Of a stretch of DNA of 50,075 nt, positions 1-8,778 are shown piece after piece. This DNA comes from Anaerolineales bacterium (GTDB taxonomy: Bacteria; Chloroflexota; Anaerolineae; Anaerolineales; RBG-16-64-43): assembly GCA_016932475.1 (NCBI GenBank), contig JAFGCU010000026.1:156111-206185 (forward strand), given 5' to 3'. A program made the position numbers and the translations under genes. The notes beneath the pieces are model-generated. The model had not been told where the DNA came from. It searched no databases and saw only the letters and a program-made list of their open reading frames with translations. Every line of letters starts with the position of its first letter. Positions within the stretch are counted from its first letter, which is position 1.

Positions 1-243
1 CGCGGCGACCTGGCGCTCGATCCGGGGAAGCACGCGCTGATCTATTCCCTGCCGATGCTGCCGCTGAAACCCGGCGCGTACAAATTGCATGCGTCGTTTT
101 ATGAACGCGAGGGGCGCAAACTCCTCGACGATTGGTGGGCCGCCCCCGAATTGATCGTCTCGCTGCCGCCTTCCTCGCATCCGGACGACGAGTGGCAGGG
201 AATCCTCAATCTGCCGTGCGGTTTGCGCGTCGAACGGGAATAA
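1..243 (+). CDS. C-terminal fragment of a polysaccharide ABC-transporter ATPase (Wzt-like C-terminal domain)
   Basis: The frame is open from the first base of the window and ends at TAA 241-243, leaving 80 residues of a longer protein. What remains is beta-rich, with LPLKPGAYKLHASFYE followed by a short acidic/hydrophobic tail. This pattern (hydrophobic strand, then PG-x-Y-x-L and a strand ending before the stop) resembles the carbohydrate-binding C-terminal domain of Wzt-type O-antigen/capsule ABC exporters, in which this domain recognises the glycan end. Walker motifs would lie upstream of the window, so the assignment rests on this tail and on the polysaccharide genes that follow after only 2 bp. 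It could be another beta-sandwich protein of the same locus. Confidence 0.5.
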   Translation, partial: RGDLALDPGKHALIYSLPMLPLKPGAYKLHASFYEREGRKLLDDWWAAPELIVSLPPSSHPDDEWQGILNLPCGLRVERE

Positions 244-245
244 CC

Positions 246-1316
246 ATGCGCCTGAAATCAGTTTTCCGCCGCGCGCGCCCGTTCCTGCGGACGGTCCGGA
301 TGGCTTTCCGCAGCCGGGCAGTTATCCTTCTCTATCACCGGGTTGCCGCGCCGCAGGCCGATCCGCTCCTGTTGTGCGCCTCGCCCGCGCATTTCGAACA
401 ACACCTCGCGCTGATCCAAAAGGAGTACACACCGTTAAGTCTGGCGGATCTCGCCGCGGCGCACGCCGCCGGGCGGATCCCCGATCGCGCGGTCGTGATC
501 ACCTTCGATGACGGATACGCGGATAATCTCCACGCCGCCGCGCCGATCCTCCGCCGCTATGGAGCGCGGGCGACGGTATTCGTCGCCGGCGCGTGCCTGG
601 AGGGCAAGCCGTTCTTCTATGACGAGATGGAGGAAATTCTCCTGCTAGCCCCGCGGCTCCCAAGGACGCTGCGCATTACAATCGACGGCGCCGCGCGCGC
701 GTGGGACCTGGCGGATTGGGCCCGGCTGCCGAAAACGGCGGACGAAACCTACTGGAAATGGAACCTGGAAAGCGCGTCCGATCCGACGCCGCGACACCGC
801 TGCTACCGCGAGTTGTTCGGTTTGCTGCGCGGGGCTTCGGCCGCGACCCGCAGCCGCGCGATTGCCGCGCTGCGCAAAGCGGCCGCGATCGGCGCGGCTT
901 CGCCCGGCGCGAAGCGCTGGATGACCCGGGCGGAGATTCGCAGGGCGGCAAAGGAGGGAACGCTCGAGTTCGGCGCCCACACCCGCAACCACCCGGCGTT
1001 GAATAAATTGGCTATCGAGGATCAGCGGGAAGAAATCGTTTCAGGAAAACGGATGTTGGAATCGGCCGCGGGTATGCCGGTGCGCGCCTTTGCGTACCCG
1101 TATGGATCTCCATGGGACGTGAGCCCCACAACCCTGCGCTTGGCGCGCGAGGCGGGGTTTTGCGCGGCCTGCGCCAACACGCCCGCGCCGGTCGATTCGG
1201 AGAGCGACCTTTTCTGGCTGCCGCGCTGCCTGGTTCGGGATTGGGACGGGGAGGAATTCGCCCGGCGCCTGAGCGCGTTTTTCGAGCCGCGGGCGGACAT
1301 TCCGCCCCAGGGATGA
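246..1316 (+). CDS. Polysaccharide deacetylase (NodB-homology, CE4-like)
   Basis: Predicted metal-dependent deacetylase of N- or O-acetylated glycans, 356 aa. The NodB motifs are visible: TFDDGY at about residues 86-91 (the Asp pair that gives the base and a metal ligand), HTRNH at about 245-249 (the HxxxH metal ligands) and FAYPYGSPWD for the Pro-Tyr substrate-groove motif. About 120 residues separate motifs 1 and 2, longer than in minimal NodB domains and likely an insertion. The frame extends upstream to a TTG inside the previous gene. ATG 246, 2 bp after the preceding stop, is preferred because the preceding gene is clearly coding. The N-terminus is basic with no clear signal peptide, so location is uncertain. 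It probably trims acetyl groups from the glycan built by this locus. Confidence 0.86.
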   Translation: MRLKSVFRRARPFLRTVRMAFRSRAVILLYHRVAAPQADPLLLCASPAHFEQHLALIQKEYTPLSLADLAAAHAAGRIPDRAVVITFDDGYADNLHAAAPILRRYGARATVFVAGACLEGKPFFYDEMEEILLLAPRLPRTLRITIDGAARAWDLADWARLPKTADETYWKWNLESASDPTPRHRCYRELFGLLRGASAATRSRAIAALRKAAAIGAASPGAKRWMTRAEIRRAAKEGTLEFGAHTRNHPALNKLAIEDQREEIVSGKRMLESAAGMPVRAFAYPYGSPWDVSPTTLRLAREAGFCAACANTPAPVDSESDLFWLPRCLVRDWDGEEFARRLSAFFEPRADIPPQG

Positions 1317-1319
1317 GCG

Positions 1320-3119
1320 ATGCGGATACTCGGTGATCTTCGAGCGCGCATAACGAAGGACCCCGCCGGGACGGCGGCCGCCGTGCTTGCCGCGCTGGTG
1401 TTTCTGGCGGTAGCCGTTTACGCTTTTGGCTCCGATATCCGCGAACTGGCGTGCAACCGCCTGCAGGATGATTCCTTCTATTACCTGCAGTCGGCCTGGA
1501 ACTTCTCCCGCAGCGGCCGCTTCACGTTCGACGGCGAGCACCCGACCTACGGATTCCAGCCGCTGTGGATGATCGTGCTGGCCATGCTCGCCCGGGTTTC
1601 GCCGGATAAGTTCTTCTTCCTGCGCGCGAGCGTGGCGCTGGGCGGCTTGTTCTTCAGCCTGACGGGCTGGATGCTTTTCCGTTTGGCGCGGCATTGGACA
1701 GGCGGCGGCCGGGCGCTGATCGCGCCGGTGCTGTGGACCGCGAATTTCTCGCTCCTGGGCGTTTACATCACCGGCAAGGAGAATGCGCTCTACGCCTTCC
1801 TGCTGGTCTTCGCCTGCCTCCGGATAATCCGCCGGATGACATCCTCCGGAAAAGAGGCGTGGTGGGACGGCATTCTCCTCGGACTGCTCGTGCTAAGCCG
1901 TCTTAATGCGCTGATCCCGGCGATCCTGCTCCTGGCGGTGCTCGGGATGTGGGGCGCGGGATCGCGCGCCGAACGCGCCCGAAGCATGCTGGCGGCGGGC
2001 GTTGGAATGCTCGCGGTCATCGCCCTCTGGTGCGTATATGCCCAGATCTCCTTCGGCGCGATTTTCCCCAGCAGCGGCACGGCCAAATTGTTCGGCGCGA
2101 ACGCGGCGCTGGCGGTCTTTCTTGAAAACCACCTCCCCTTCCTCCCGCAAGCCTGGATTGAGGCGTTCGTCCCGCAGGCGGAGCGGGTCCTGCTGGCCCG
2201 GCCGGATCTGCTCGTTTTGCCGTCCAAGGATCTCGGATTCTCCTACCTGGCCGGGCTGCTGCCCGAACTGGTCTATGGATCGTGGGCGGAATTTTTCGCG
2301 TTTCTCGGCCCGATGGAATTCCGAATCAAGGTCCTGGCGCTGGCGGCGATCGGGATCGGGGCGGCGGGCCGGGTTTTGCTACAATTGCGTTCTTCGGCGC
2401 GGGCCGGCGCCGCGGTCCTGGGGGTGATATGGCTTTCGGCAGCGGGCAACTCGCTCCTCAACTGGCTCCTCATGCCGGAATACCTGTTGTGGGGGATCTG
2501 GTATGCCGTCCCGGAAACGCTGGCGCTGGTCCTGGTGGTTGCGTACCTGGTGGATTGGCCGTTGGATCTGGCTGCCAGGGTAAAACCGGCTGTTGGAACG
2601 ATATTGCGGACGGCGGGAGCGGCGGCGGTCACAGTTTTGGCCGCGGCCGGGCTTGCGCTGGTGTGGATCCGGCTTGCACCGGGCGATTACACGATTGCGC
2701 CGGACGGCACCCAGCAGGAAGCCTACGACGCCGCGGCCTGGATGAACGAAAATCTCCCGCCGGGCGCGCGGGTCGGTTCCTTCAGCGCCGGGCTGCTCGG
2801 CTACTTCGGTCGCGCCTACACGGTGATCAATCTCGACGGGCTGGCCAACACGCCGCAGTTCGCCTCTCGGGAACTGGTCGGGCATCTGCTGTATGTACGC
2901 GGCCTTGCGCCGGTCGACCCGCTGCGGGAGTATCTGGCGCGGGAGAACATCGGCTGGTTGGCCAACGTCGATACGGTCGAGCGGATTGCGCGCGGGGAGT
3001 ATCTCGGGCTGGTGGATCCCGGGGGCGGCGTGTTGTTGTATCAGGGAGAGTATGCGATCTTCTGGGGCCCGGCCGATCCGGAGCGCAGAATGATCGTCGC
3101 TCGAATGGATGAGGCATGA
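1320..3119 (+). CDS. Polytopic GT-C-like membrane glycosyltransferase (paralogue 1 of 7)
   Basis: A 599-aa protein with one hydrophobic segment near residues 18-37, a loop rich in acidic and aromatic residues (DDSFYYLQ, then HPTYGFQPLW), many further hydrophobic helices to about residue 450 and a soluble C-terminal domain of about 130 residues. An Asp pair in the first extracytoplasmic loop is the hallmark of GT-C enzymes, which use polyprenyl-phosphate sugars. The C-terminal part contains INLDGLAN, matching the L-D-L-Y/F-G-L-A motif of the proteins at 21984 and 25218, so these are probably distant paralogues. It starts 3 bp after the deacetylase stop and overlaps the next gene by 4 bp (ATGA), so it is part of one operon. 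A Wzy-like polymerase role cannot be excluded. Confidence 0.7.
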   Translation: MRILGDLRARITKDPAGTAAAVLAALVFLAVAVYAFGSDIRELACNRLQDDSFYYLQSAWNFSRSGRFTFDGEHPTYGFQPLWMIVLAMLARVSPDKFFFLRASVALGGLFFSLTGWMLFRLARHWTGGGRALIAPVLWTANFSLLGVYITGKENALYAFLLVFACLRIIRRMTSSGKEAWWDGILLGLLVLSRLNALIPAILLLAVLGMWGAGSRAERARSMLAAGVGMLAVIALWCVYAQISFGAIFPSSGTAKLFGANAALAVFLENHLPFLPQAWIEAFVPQAERVLLARPDLLVLPSKDLGFSYLAGLLPELVYGSWAEFFAFLGPMEFRIKVLALAAIGIGAAGRVLLQLRSSARAGAAVLGVIWLSAAGNSLLNWLLMPEYLLWGIWYAVPETLALVLVVAYLVDWPLDLAARVKPAVGTILRTAGAAAVTVLAAAGLALVWIRLAPGDYTIAPDGTQQEAYDAAAWMNENLPPGARVGSFSAGLLGYFGRAYTVINLDGLANTPQFASRELVGHLLYVRGLAPVDPLREYLARENIGWLANVDTVERIARGEYLGLVDPGGGVLLYQGEYAIFWGPADPERRMIVARMDEA

Positions 3120-3964
3120 AACAAGAAGAAATCTTTCGCGAAAAGAACATCGCCCAGGTGCGGGATTACTGGAATGCGCGGCCCTGCAACATCCGTCATT
3201 CGACGCAGGCGGTCGGCACGCGGGAATACTTCGACGAAGTCGAGGCGCGGAAATATTTCGTCGAGCCGCACATCCCCGCCTTCGCCGAGTTCCCGCGCTG
3301 GGCCGGGAAGCGCGTGCTCGAGATCGGCTGCGGGATCGGGACCGATACGATCAACTTCGCGCGCGCCGGCGCGCGGGTGACCGCGGTCGACCTCTCGGAG
3401 AAGTCGCTCGAACTGGCGCGGCGCCGGGCGGAGGTCTTCGGCTTGACGGATAAAATTTTATTCCTCGCCGCGGACGCCGAGCGGCTGTCGGAGGCGGTCC
3501 GGCCCGAGCCGTACGACCTGATCTACTCCTTCGGGGTCATCCATCACACGCCCCACCCGGAGAACGTGATCCGCGAGGTTCGCGGGCATTTCGTCCATCC
3601 GGGCAGCGAGCTGAAGGTGATGGTCTACCACCGCAATTCCTGGAAGGTGCTGTGGATCCTGCTGGCCGAGGGCAAGGGCGCAATCTGGAAACTCGATGAA
3701 CTGGTAGCCCGCAATTCCGAGGCGCAGACCGGCTGCCCGGTGACCTACACCTATACGCCCGGAAGCGTGCGCCGGCTTCTGCGCGGGTTCCGGGTGGAGT
3801 CGGAATTCGTCGATCACATCTTTCCCTACCGGATCCCGGATTATGTGAAATACCGGTACGTGAAGAACTGGTATTTTCGGATCCTGCCGAAATCCGTTTT
3901 CCGCGGATTGGAGCGGCGCTTCGGGTGGCACTTGTGCGTCACCACGCGGCCCGAACCGGTATGA
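3116..3964 (+). CDS. Class I SAM-dependent methyltransferase
   Basis: A 282-aa cytosolic Rossmann-fold methyltransferase. Motif I is VLEIGCGIG at residues 67-75, the acidic ribose-binding end of strand 2 is AVDLSEKS, and the motif IV region reads DLIYSFGVIHHTPHPE, typical of Methyltransf_11/25-type enzymes. The C-terminal 100 residues are basic and aromatic and may bind the acceptor. It overlaps both neighbours by 4 bp, so it is translationally coupled to a membrane glycosyltransferase and an unknown protein. The context suggests methylation of a sugar residue or of the chain terminus. Terminal methylation is a known export signal in Wzt-dependent systems, but the substrate is not readable from sequence. 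Confidence 0.85.
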   Translation: MKQEEIFREKNIAQVRDYWNARPCNIRHSTQAVGTREYFDEVEARKYFVEPHIPAFAEFPRWAGKRVLEIGCGIGTDTINFARAGARVTAVDLSEKSLELARRRAEVFGLTDKILFLAADAERLSEAVRPEPYDLIYSFGVIHHTPHPENVIREVRGHFVHPGSELKVMVYHRNSWKVLWILLAEGKGAIWKLDELVARNSEAQTGCPVTYTYTPGSVRRLLRGFRVESEFVDHIFPYRIPDYVKYRYVKNWYFRILPKSVFRGLERRFGWHLCVTTRPEPV

Positions 3965-4875
3965 TCACGCTGTTTGCGATCCCCAAACCGATGGAGGGGG
4001 AGTTCGAGCGTCTGCAGGAGAATGCGATCGGCTCCTGGATCCGGCTCGGCTTCGGGGTTGAGGTCCTGCTGTTCGGCGGCGAGCGCGGCGTGGACGCCTT
4101 CGCGCGGCAGCTGGGCCTCGACCATGTGGCGGAGGTCGCGCGGACCGAATTCGGCACACCGCGGGTGGACGACCTCTTCGCGCAGGCGGAAAGACGGGCC
4201 ACGCAGGATCTGATCGGTTACATCAATGCGGATATCATCCTGGGCCGGAATTTTCTGGATGCGGTCCGCATGCTGGCCGCCGTCGAGCGGCCGTTCCTGG
4301 CGGTTGGCCGGCGGTGGGATTTGGAAGTTGCGGAAACGATCGATTACTCGGATCCCGGATGGGAGGAAATGCTCCGCTCCCAAGTGGCTGCGAAGGGATC
4401 TTTGCACAGCGAGACCGGGATTGATTATTTCATCTATCCGCGCGGTTTTTGGGGGCGGATTCCGCCCTTCGCGATCGGGCGCACGATGTGGGACAACTGG
4501 CTGATCCTCGATGCGCGCCGGCGGCGAATGATGGTGATCGACGCGACGGAGAGCATCTGGGCGGTGCATCAAAATCACGGGTACAATCATCACCCGCAGG
4601 GGGCGGAGGGCGTGTGGAAGGGGCCGGAGGCGGAGCGGAACGAACGCCTGGCCGGCGGATCCCTGCGGTTGTTCAGCATCCTCGACGCCACCCACCGAAT
4701 ACGGATGGGAACAATCGAAAAAATCACCGGTCCAATTCGCGTGCAGCGGGACCGGTATATGCTTCCGGCGATTTCCAAAACAGCCGCCTGGGCGGAAGCC
4801 GCGGGAAAATGGATCGCCCGCGGCGCCGGATTACTCCGGACGCGGCTGGCGCGGATGAAGGGCAAAAAATCCTAA
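3961..4875 (+). CDS. Uncharacterised nucleotide-sugar-transferase-like protein (paralogue of 6241-7119)
   Basis: A 304-aa soluble protein I cannot assign to a named family with certainty. It opens with MITLFAIPKP, has NADIIL near residue 91 (a possible GT-A-type DxD equivalent after a strand), GRRWD, DYFIYPRGFWG, then IPPFAIGRTMWDNWL and HQNHGYNHHPQG. All these blocks recur in the same order in the protein at 6241 (NADILF, GRRWD, DYFLFPKGGWG, FPPLAIGRSAWDNWL, HQNHDYSHHPQG), so the two are clear paralogues. ATG 3961 overlaps the previous stop by 4 bp and is preferred to an upstream GTG/TTG extension because MITLF aligns with the paralogue's start. It is probably a glycosyltransferase-like enzyme with a GT-A fold. 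Confidence 0.7.
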   Translation: MITLFAIPKPMEGEFERLQENAIGSWIRLGFGVEVLLFGGERGVDAFARQLGLDHVAEVARTEFGTPRVDDLFAQAERRATQDLIGYINADIILGRNFLDAVRMLAAVERPFLAVGRRWDLEVAETIDYSDPGWEEMLRSQVAAKGSLHSETGIDYFIYPRGFWGRIPPFAIGRTMWDNWLILDARRRRMMVIDATESIWAVHQNHGYNHHPQGAEGVWKGPEAERNERLAGGSLRLFSILDATHRIRMGTIEKITGPIRVQRDRYMLPAISKTAAWAEAAGKWIARGAGLLRTRLARMKGKKS

Positions 4876-4887
4876 CAAGGAGCAGGC

Positions 4888-6231
4888 ATGGCGAAAGTCA
4901 AGGGAGTGCCGCAAAAAGTGGCCGTAATCGGCTTGGGGAAACTGGGTTCGCCCATGGCGGCCGCCGTTTCCGCCCGCGGTGTGACGGTCATCGGGGTGGA
5001 TTTGGATTCGACCAAGGTGGAAAAAATCAACCGAGGCGAAGCGCCGGTCAACGAAACCGACCTGGCGGATTACATCCGCCGCGGCCGGGAACGCCTGCGC
5101 GCGACCACGGACCTCGAAGCCGCCACCGCCGAGGCGGAAATCGTTTTCATCATTGTGCCCACCCCGAGCGAGCCGCAAGGCGGCTTTTCGATCCGGCATG
5201 TGCTTGCGGCGTGCGAGCCGATCGGCCGCGGATTGAAAAAGAAGAAGGCTTTCACGGTGGTGGTGATCACCGCCACCGTGATGCCCGGTTCCACCGGCGG
5301 GGCGATCCGCGAGTGCCTGGAAAAGCATTCGGGCAAGACGGCCGGGAAGGAATTCGGCCTGTGCTACAGCCCTGAATTCATCGCGCTCGGCAGCGTGATC
5401 CATGATTTTCTCAACCCGGATTTTATTTTGTGCGGAGAGTCGGACCCGCGCTCGGGGGAGATCCTCGACGCGTTCTATCAGACGGTCTGCGAGAATGAGC
5501 CGTACATCGCGCACATGAATTTCGTCAACGCCGAGCTGTCCAAGCTGGCGGTCAATACCTTTGTCACCACCAAGATCACCTACGCCAACATGCTGGCCCA
5601 AATCTGCGAGCGTCTGCCCGGCGGCGACGTGGACAAGGTGACCGCCGCGATCGGCCACGACACCCGCATCGGCGAAAAGTACCTCAAGGGAGCGATCGGA
5701 TACGGCGGCCCCTGCTTCCCGCGCGACAACCTCGCGATGGGCGCGCTTGCGCGCTCCTTGGAAGCGCAGGCGGCGCTGGCGGAGACAACCGACCGCCAAA
5801 ACCGGGCGGAAGTTATCCGCCTGGCGGATCTGGTGAACCAGCATGCCAAGCCCGGCGCGAAGGTCGGGATCCTCGGCCTTTCCTACAAGCCGGATACCGA
5901 GGTGATTGATGAGTCGCAGGGGATCCTCCTCGCGCGGCAGCTGCTGGATGGTGGCCGGGATTTGTTGGTTTATGATCCGATGGCAATGGACGCGGCGCGC
6001 GTGGTGCTGGGCGAGGGGCCGCAATACTGCGGGAGCGCCGAGGAGTGCATCCGCCAATCGGACGTTGTCGTCATTGCCGTTCCCTGGAAGGAATTTTTCC
6101 TTGTTCCCGAAAACGCGTTTGCCGCGCGGCGAATCGTGCTGATTGACGCCTGGCGGATGGCGCCCGCCGGGTGGCGCAGCAAAACGCGGTACGTACCGGT
6201 CGGGGTGAACGTTCCCGCGCCGAAGGGATAA
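4888..6231 (+). CDS. UDP-glucose/GDP-mannose dehydrogenase family protein (nucleotide-sugar 6-dehydrogenase)
   Basis: A 447-aa NAD-dependent four-electron oxidase of a nucleotide sugar to the uronate, cytosolic. The N-terminal Rossmann motif GLGKLGSP lies near residue 16 and VPTPSEPQGG follows at the end of the NAD domain. The conserved lysine region is KLAVNTFVTTK, the catalytic cysteine is Cys276 in GYGGPCFPRDN, and a C-terminal UDP-binding domain begins about residue 330 (KVGILGLSYKPDT). It has a good ribosome-binding site (AAGGAG about 7 nt before ATG 4888). Whether the substrate is UDP-glucose, UDP-ManNAc or GDP-mannose cannot be decided; YSPEFIALGS departs from the common Y-x-P-E-x-x-x-x-G form. 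It sits between two paralogous unknown proteins and should supply a uronic acid to the glycan. Confidence 0.9.
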   Translation: MAKVKGVPQKVAVIGLGKLGSPMAAAVSARGVTVIGVDLDSTKVEKINRGEAPVNETDLADYIRRGRERLRATTDLEAATAEAEIVFIIVPTPSEPQGGFSIRHVLAACEPIGRGLKKKKAFTVVVITATVMPGSTGGAIRECLEKHSGKTAGKEFGLCYSPEFIALGSVIHDFLNPDFILCGESDPRSGEILDAFYQTVCENEPYIAHMNFVNAELSKLAVNTFVTTKITYANMLAQICERLPGGDVDKVTAAIGHDTRIGEKYLKGAIGYGGPCFPRDNLAMGALARSLEAQAALAETTDRQNRAEVIRLADLVNQHAKPGAKVGILGLSYKPDTEVIDESQGILLARQLLDGGRDLLVYDPMAMDAARVVLGEGPQYCGSAEECIRQSDVVVIAVPWKEFFLVPENAFAARRIVLIDAWRMAPAGWRSKTRYVPVGVNVPAPKG

Positions 6232-6240
6232 TCCTCCATC

Positions 6241-7119
6241 ATGATCACGCTGTTCACCACGGCCAAGCCGTTCACCGGGCACGCGGCCGTCACGCAGTAC
6301 AACGCGCTCGCCTGTTGGCGCAGGCTGCTGCCGCAGGGCGAAGTACTGCTGTTGGGGGCGGAAAAGGGCGCGGCGGAAATCGCGAAGGAGTTGGGGGTGA
6401 AACTCATTCCGGATGTGGAGCGGAATGAGTTCGGGACCCCGCTTCTGCGTTCGATGTTCGCCGCCGCCGAGCGGCACGCGGCCTTCCCGCTGCTGCTTTA
6501 CGCCAACGCCGATATTCTTTTCACAAGCCGTCTGCCTGAGGCGGCCGCACGGCTGGCCGCATGGAGAAGACCTTTCCTGTTGACAGGCCGCCGGTGGGAT
6601 ACCGATATCCGCCAGCGGATCGACTTCCGCCCGCGGGATTGGGAACAGCGGCTTACCGAGACGGCGCATGCCGTGGGGAAACCGGGGATTAAATCCGCGT
6701 TGGATTATTTCCTGTTCCCCAAAGGCGGCTGGGGCGGGGCGGAAGGGCTTGCCGAATTTCCTCCTCTGGCCATCGGCCGTTCCGCCTGGGATAACTGGCT
6801 TGTCTTCTGGGCGCTCGCCCGGAGAATGGATGTGATCAACGGATCGGATTTCATCCTCGCGGTGCATCAAAACCACGATTACAGTCATCATCCGCAAGGG
6901 GCGTATGGGGTGCTAAGCGGCGAGGAGCCCCGCCGGAACTTCGCCATGGCCAGTTACGAACGGTTTCTCTATGGGCCCCCGGATGCCACATTCAGGATCC
7001 GGCCGGATGGAAAAATCGTGCGCGCGTTCTCTGCGGATATTCTGCGCCGCCGACTAAAGACGCTCCCCGACCTGCTGCGAGTATGGATCCTGGGACGGAA
7101 ACGCTGGAAGCCCGGGTGA
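6241..7119 (+). CDS. Uncharacterised nucleotide-sugar-transferase-like protein (paralogue of 3961-4875)
   Basis: A 292-aa soluble protein that begins MITLFTTAKPFTGH and shares, in order, ERNEFGTP, LYANADILF, LTGRRWDTD, LDYFLFPKGGWG, FPPLAIGRSAWDNWL and HQNHDYSHHPQG with the protein at 3961. The NAD-I segment after a predicted strand could serve as the metal/nucleotide site of a GT-A fold, and the conserved Asn-Asp-Trp-rich block is probably the acceptor or catalytic region. It starts 9 bp after the dehydrogenase stop. Two copies flanking a nucleotide-sugar dehydrogenase suggest a shared pathway, for example two uronosyl transfers, but this is inference. No signal peptide or membrane segment is apparent. 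Confidence 0.7.
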   Translation: MITLFTTAKPFTGHAAVTQYNALACWRRLLPQGEVLLLGAEKGAAEIAKELGVKLIPDVERNEFGTPLLRSMFAAAERHAAFPLLLYANADILFTSRLPEAAARLAAWRRPFLLTGRRWDTDIRQRIDFRPRDWEQRLTETAHAVGKPGIKSALDYFLFPKGGWGGAEGLAEFPPLAIGRSAWDNWLVFWALARRMDVINGSDFILAVHQNHDYSHHPQGAYGVLSGEEPRRNFAMASYERFLYGPPDATFRIRPDGKIVRAFSADILRRRLKTLPDLLRVWILGRKRWKPG

Positions 7120-7151
7120 ACCGGATCCGCCGGTAGACAAAGGGTTTCAGG

Positions 7152-8774
7152 ATGGATAATTCCCCGACGAAAAACTCCGGACCGTCGCTGTTGGCAAATC
7201 GAAGAGCCGGAATCCTCATTTCCGTTTTTCTTTTTGCATTTGGAATCCTCTGCCAACTACCCGTGCTCACCGACAAGTTCCCCGGCCTGGACGACAGCGG
7301 GTACCTCTTCGACGGGGTGCGCCTGATCGAGCAGGGTACGCTGATGCCGCTGGGAAGCGGACCCCTCTCCGGAATTCTCAACGGTGTGCTGTACCTCTTC
7401 TTCCCGCGCGACCATATGCTTTTGGGATATGTATCGATTCTGCGCAGAATCCTCCTGCTCGTCGGCATCATGTCTGCGGCGGGAATCGCGGGGAAAGCCG
7501 TCGGCGGCCGCTGGGGCGGTTGGGCGGCGATAGCTCTCGCGGCGGTCGCCCGGCCGGTGACCACCGCGCTGATGGTGACGGCGGATTCGCTATATTCCGC
7601 GCTTGCCGGATTGGGATTCGCCGCGCTAATCGCCGCCTGGATCGCGGAAAAACGGAATGCGGGAGCGATCGGGGTCCGGCGCTGGACCGGGATCGGATTG
7701 CTTATGGGATTGGCGGCGCTCGCGCGCCTGGACGGGATGATCCTGGGAGCGGCGCTGATCGCGGTCATTTGGTTTTTCCGCGGGCGGAATAAATCCTCGG
7801 CGCGGGATGCGCTTGTCTTCGCCGGAGCGTTTCTCGCGCCGGTCGTCATCTACATCATGGCCTATGGAATGGCCAGCGGCCATTGGGATCCGCAGATCGG
7901 ACAGCGGAGTTACTTGGCCTTCGAGCAGGGGCATAATTTCCTTTACACCGACCGCTATGAGGTCATTCCATCCCCCAGTTCGGCCGAATTGTATGGAACG
8001 GCGGAGGAAAACGGCTATAGCGTTCCCCGCGCCATTTTGCGGAATCCCGGAGCGTTTCTTTCCCGGCTCCCGAAAACGGCAGCGAATGCCGTGCGGATGT
8101 TCTATGACGCATACAGCATCCTCGGCGGGGCGATGCTTCTTTTTCTAGCCGCCGGAGGGGCGCTGGCGTTGTGGAATGATGGAAGGCGTCCGGTGGCCGG
8201 CCTGGCGCTTCTGTGGTGTCTGCCGCTCCTTGGGTACGGGCTGGCTTCCTACCGTCCCGGATTCTTCGGGATGCTGTTCCCCGTCCTATTGACCCTGGTG
8301 ATTGCCGGCGCCGCTCCGATCGTTCCGCAATTGTGGATGTTATTGCAATCAAAACACGCGCCGCTGGCCGGGGTCTGGTTGTTGGTGATGGCGGCCATGC
8401 TCGGAGCCCATCTGGCGTTCACCGCGGGCCAAATCCGCGGGTGGAGCGCGAGGCGGCAGGCCGAGGACCGGTATCAAGCCTGGCTGACGGAGCTGTCCGA
8501 ACAGGTTCCGCGGGGGGAATGCATAATTTCCTACGGTACCGCGGAGGTTATTTATTCCAATCATGCCGTGTACGGGCATTGGCAGCTTTTCTATGAAGTG
8601 CATGATCCGGACGCCCTGCGGAAGGCGATGCAGGACGCCGGATGCCGCTACTTGGTGGTGGACGATGATCTGCGCGGGTTGGCCCCCGATTTCGTACCAA
8701 TTGCGGAGGACGGGCTGACGCCGATCTATACCAGCCGGGACGGATCCCGCACGATCTACGAATGGACACCCTGA
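7152..8774 (+). CDS. Polytopic GT-C-like membrane protein (paralogue 2 of 7)
   Basis: A 540-aa integral membrane protein. It has a short cytosolic N-terminus, a first helix near residues 21-40, then FPGLDDSGYLFDG (Asp pair in the first external loop), repeated hydrophobic helices to about residue 430, and a soluble C-terminal domain (CIISYGTAEVIYSNHAVYG) of about 100 residues. This is the GT-C layout (Pfam PMT/ArnT-like, GT39/GT83 superfamily), which uses lipid-linked sugar donors on the outer face. AAGGG lies about 8 nt upstream of ATG 7152. It is less similar to the others than the 21984/25218 pair. The sugar and acceptor are unknown, and a polymerase role is an alternative. Confidence 0.68.
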   Translation: MDNSPTKNSGPSLLANRRAGILISVFLFAFGILCQLPVLTDKFPGLDDSGYLFDGVRLIEQGTLMPLGSGPLSGILNGVLYLFFPRDHMLLGYVSILRRILLLVGIMSAAGIAGKAVGGRWGGWAAIALAAVARPVTTALMVTADSLYSALAGLGFAALIAAWIAEKRNAGAIGVRRWTGIGLLMGLAALARLDGMILGAALIAVIWFFRGRNKSSARDALVFAGAFLAPVVIYIMAYGMASGHWDPQIGQRSYLAFEQGHNFLYTDRYEVIPSPSSAELYGTAEENGYSVPRAILRNPGAFLSRLPKTAANAVRMFYDAYSILGGAMLLFLAAGGALALWNDGRRPVAGLALLWCLPLLGYGLASYRPGFFGMLFPVLLTLVIAGAAPIVPQLWMLLQSKHAPLAGVWLLVMAAMLGAHLAFTAGQIRGWSARRQAEDRYQAWLTELSEQVPRGECIISYGTAEVIYSNHAVYGHWQLFYEVHDPDALRKAMQDAGCRYLVVDDDLRGLAPDFVPIAEDGLTPIYTSRDGSRTIYEWTP

Positions 8775-8778
8775 CCCA

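Noticed and set aside
4831-6897. 688-codon open frame on the minus strand opposite the dehydrogenase and its paralogue neighbours
   Set aside because: It spans three plus-strand genes with clear motifs and start signals and has a low-complexity basic composition; an antisense shadow.
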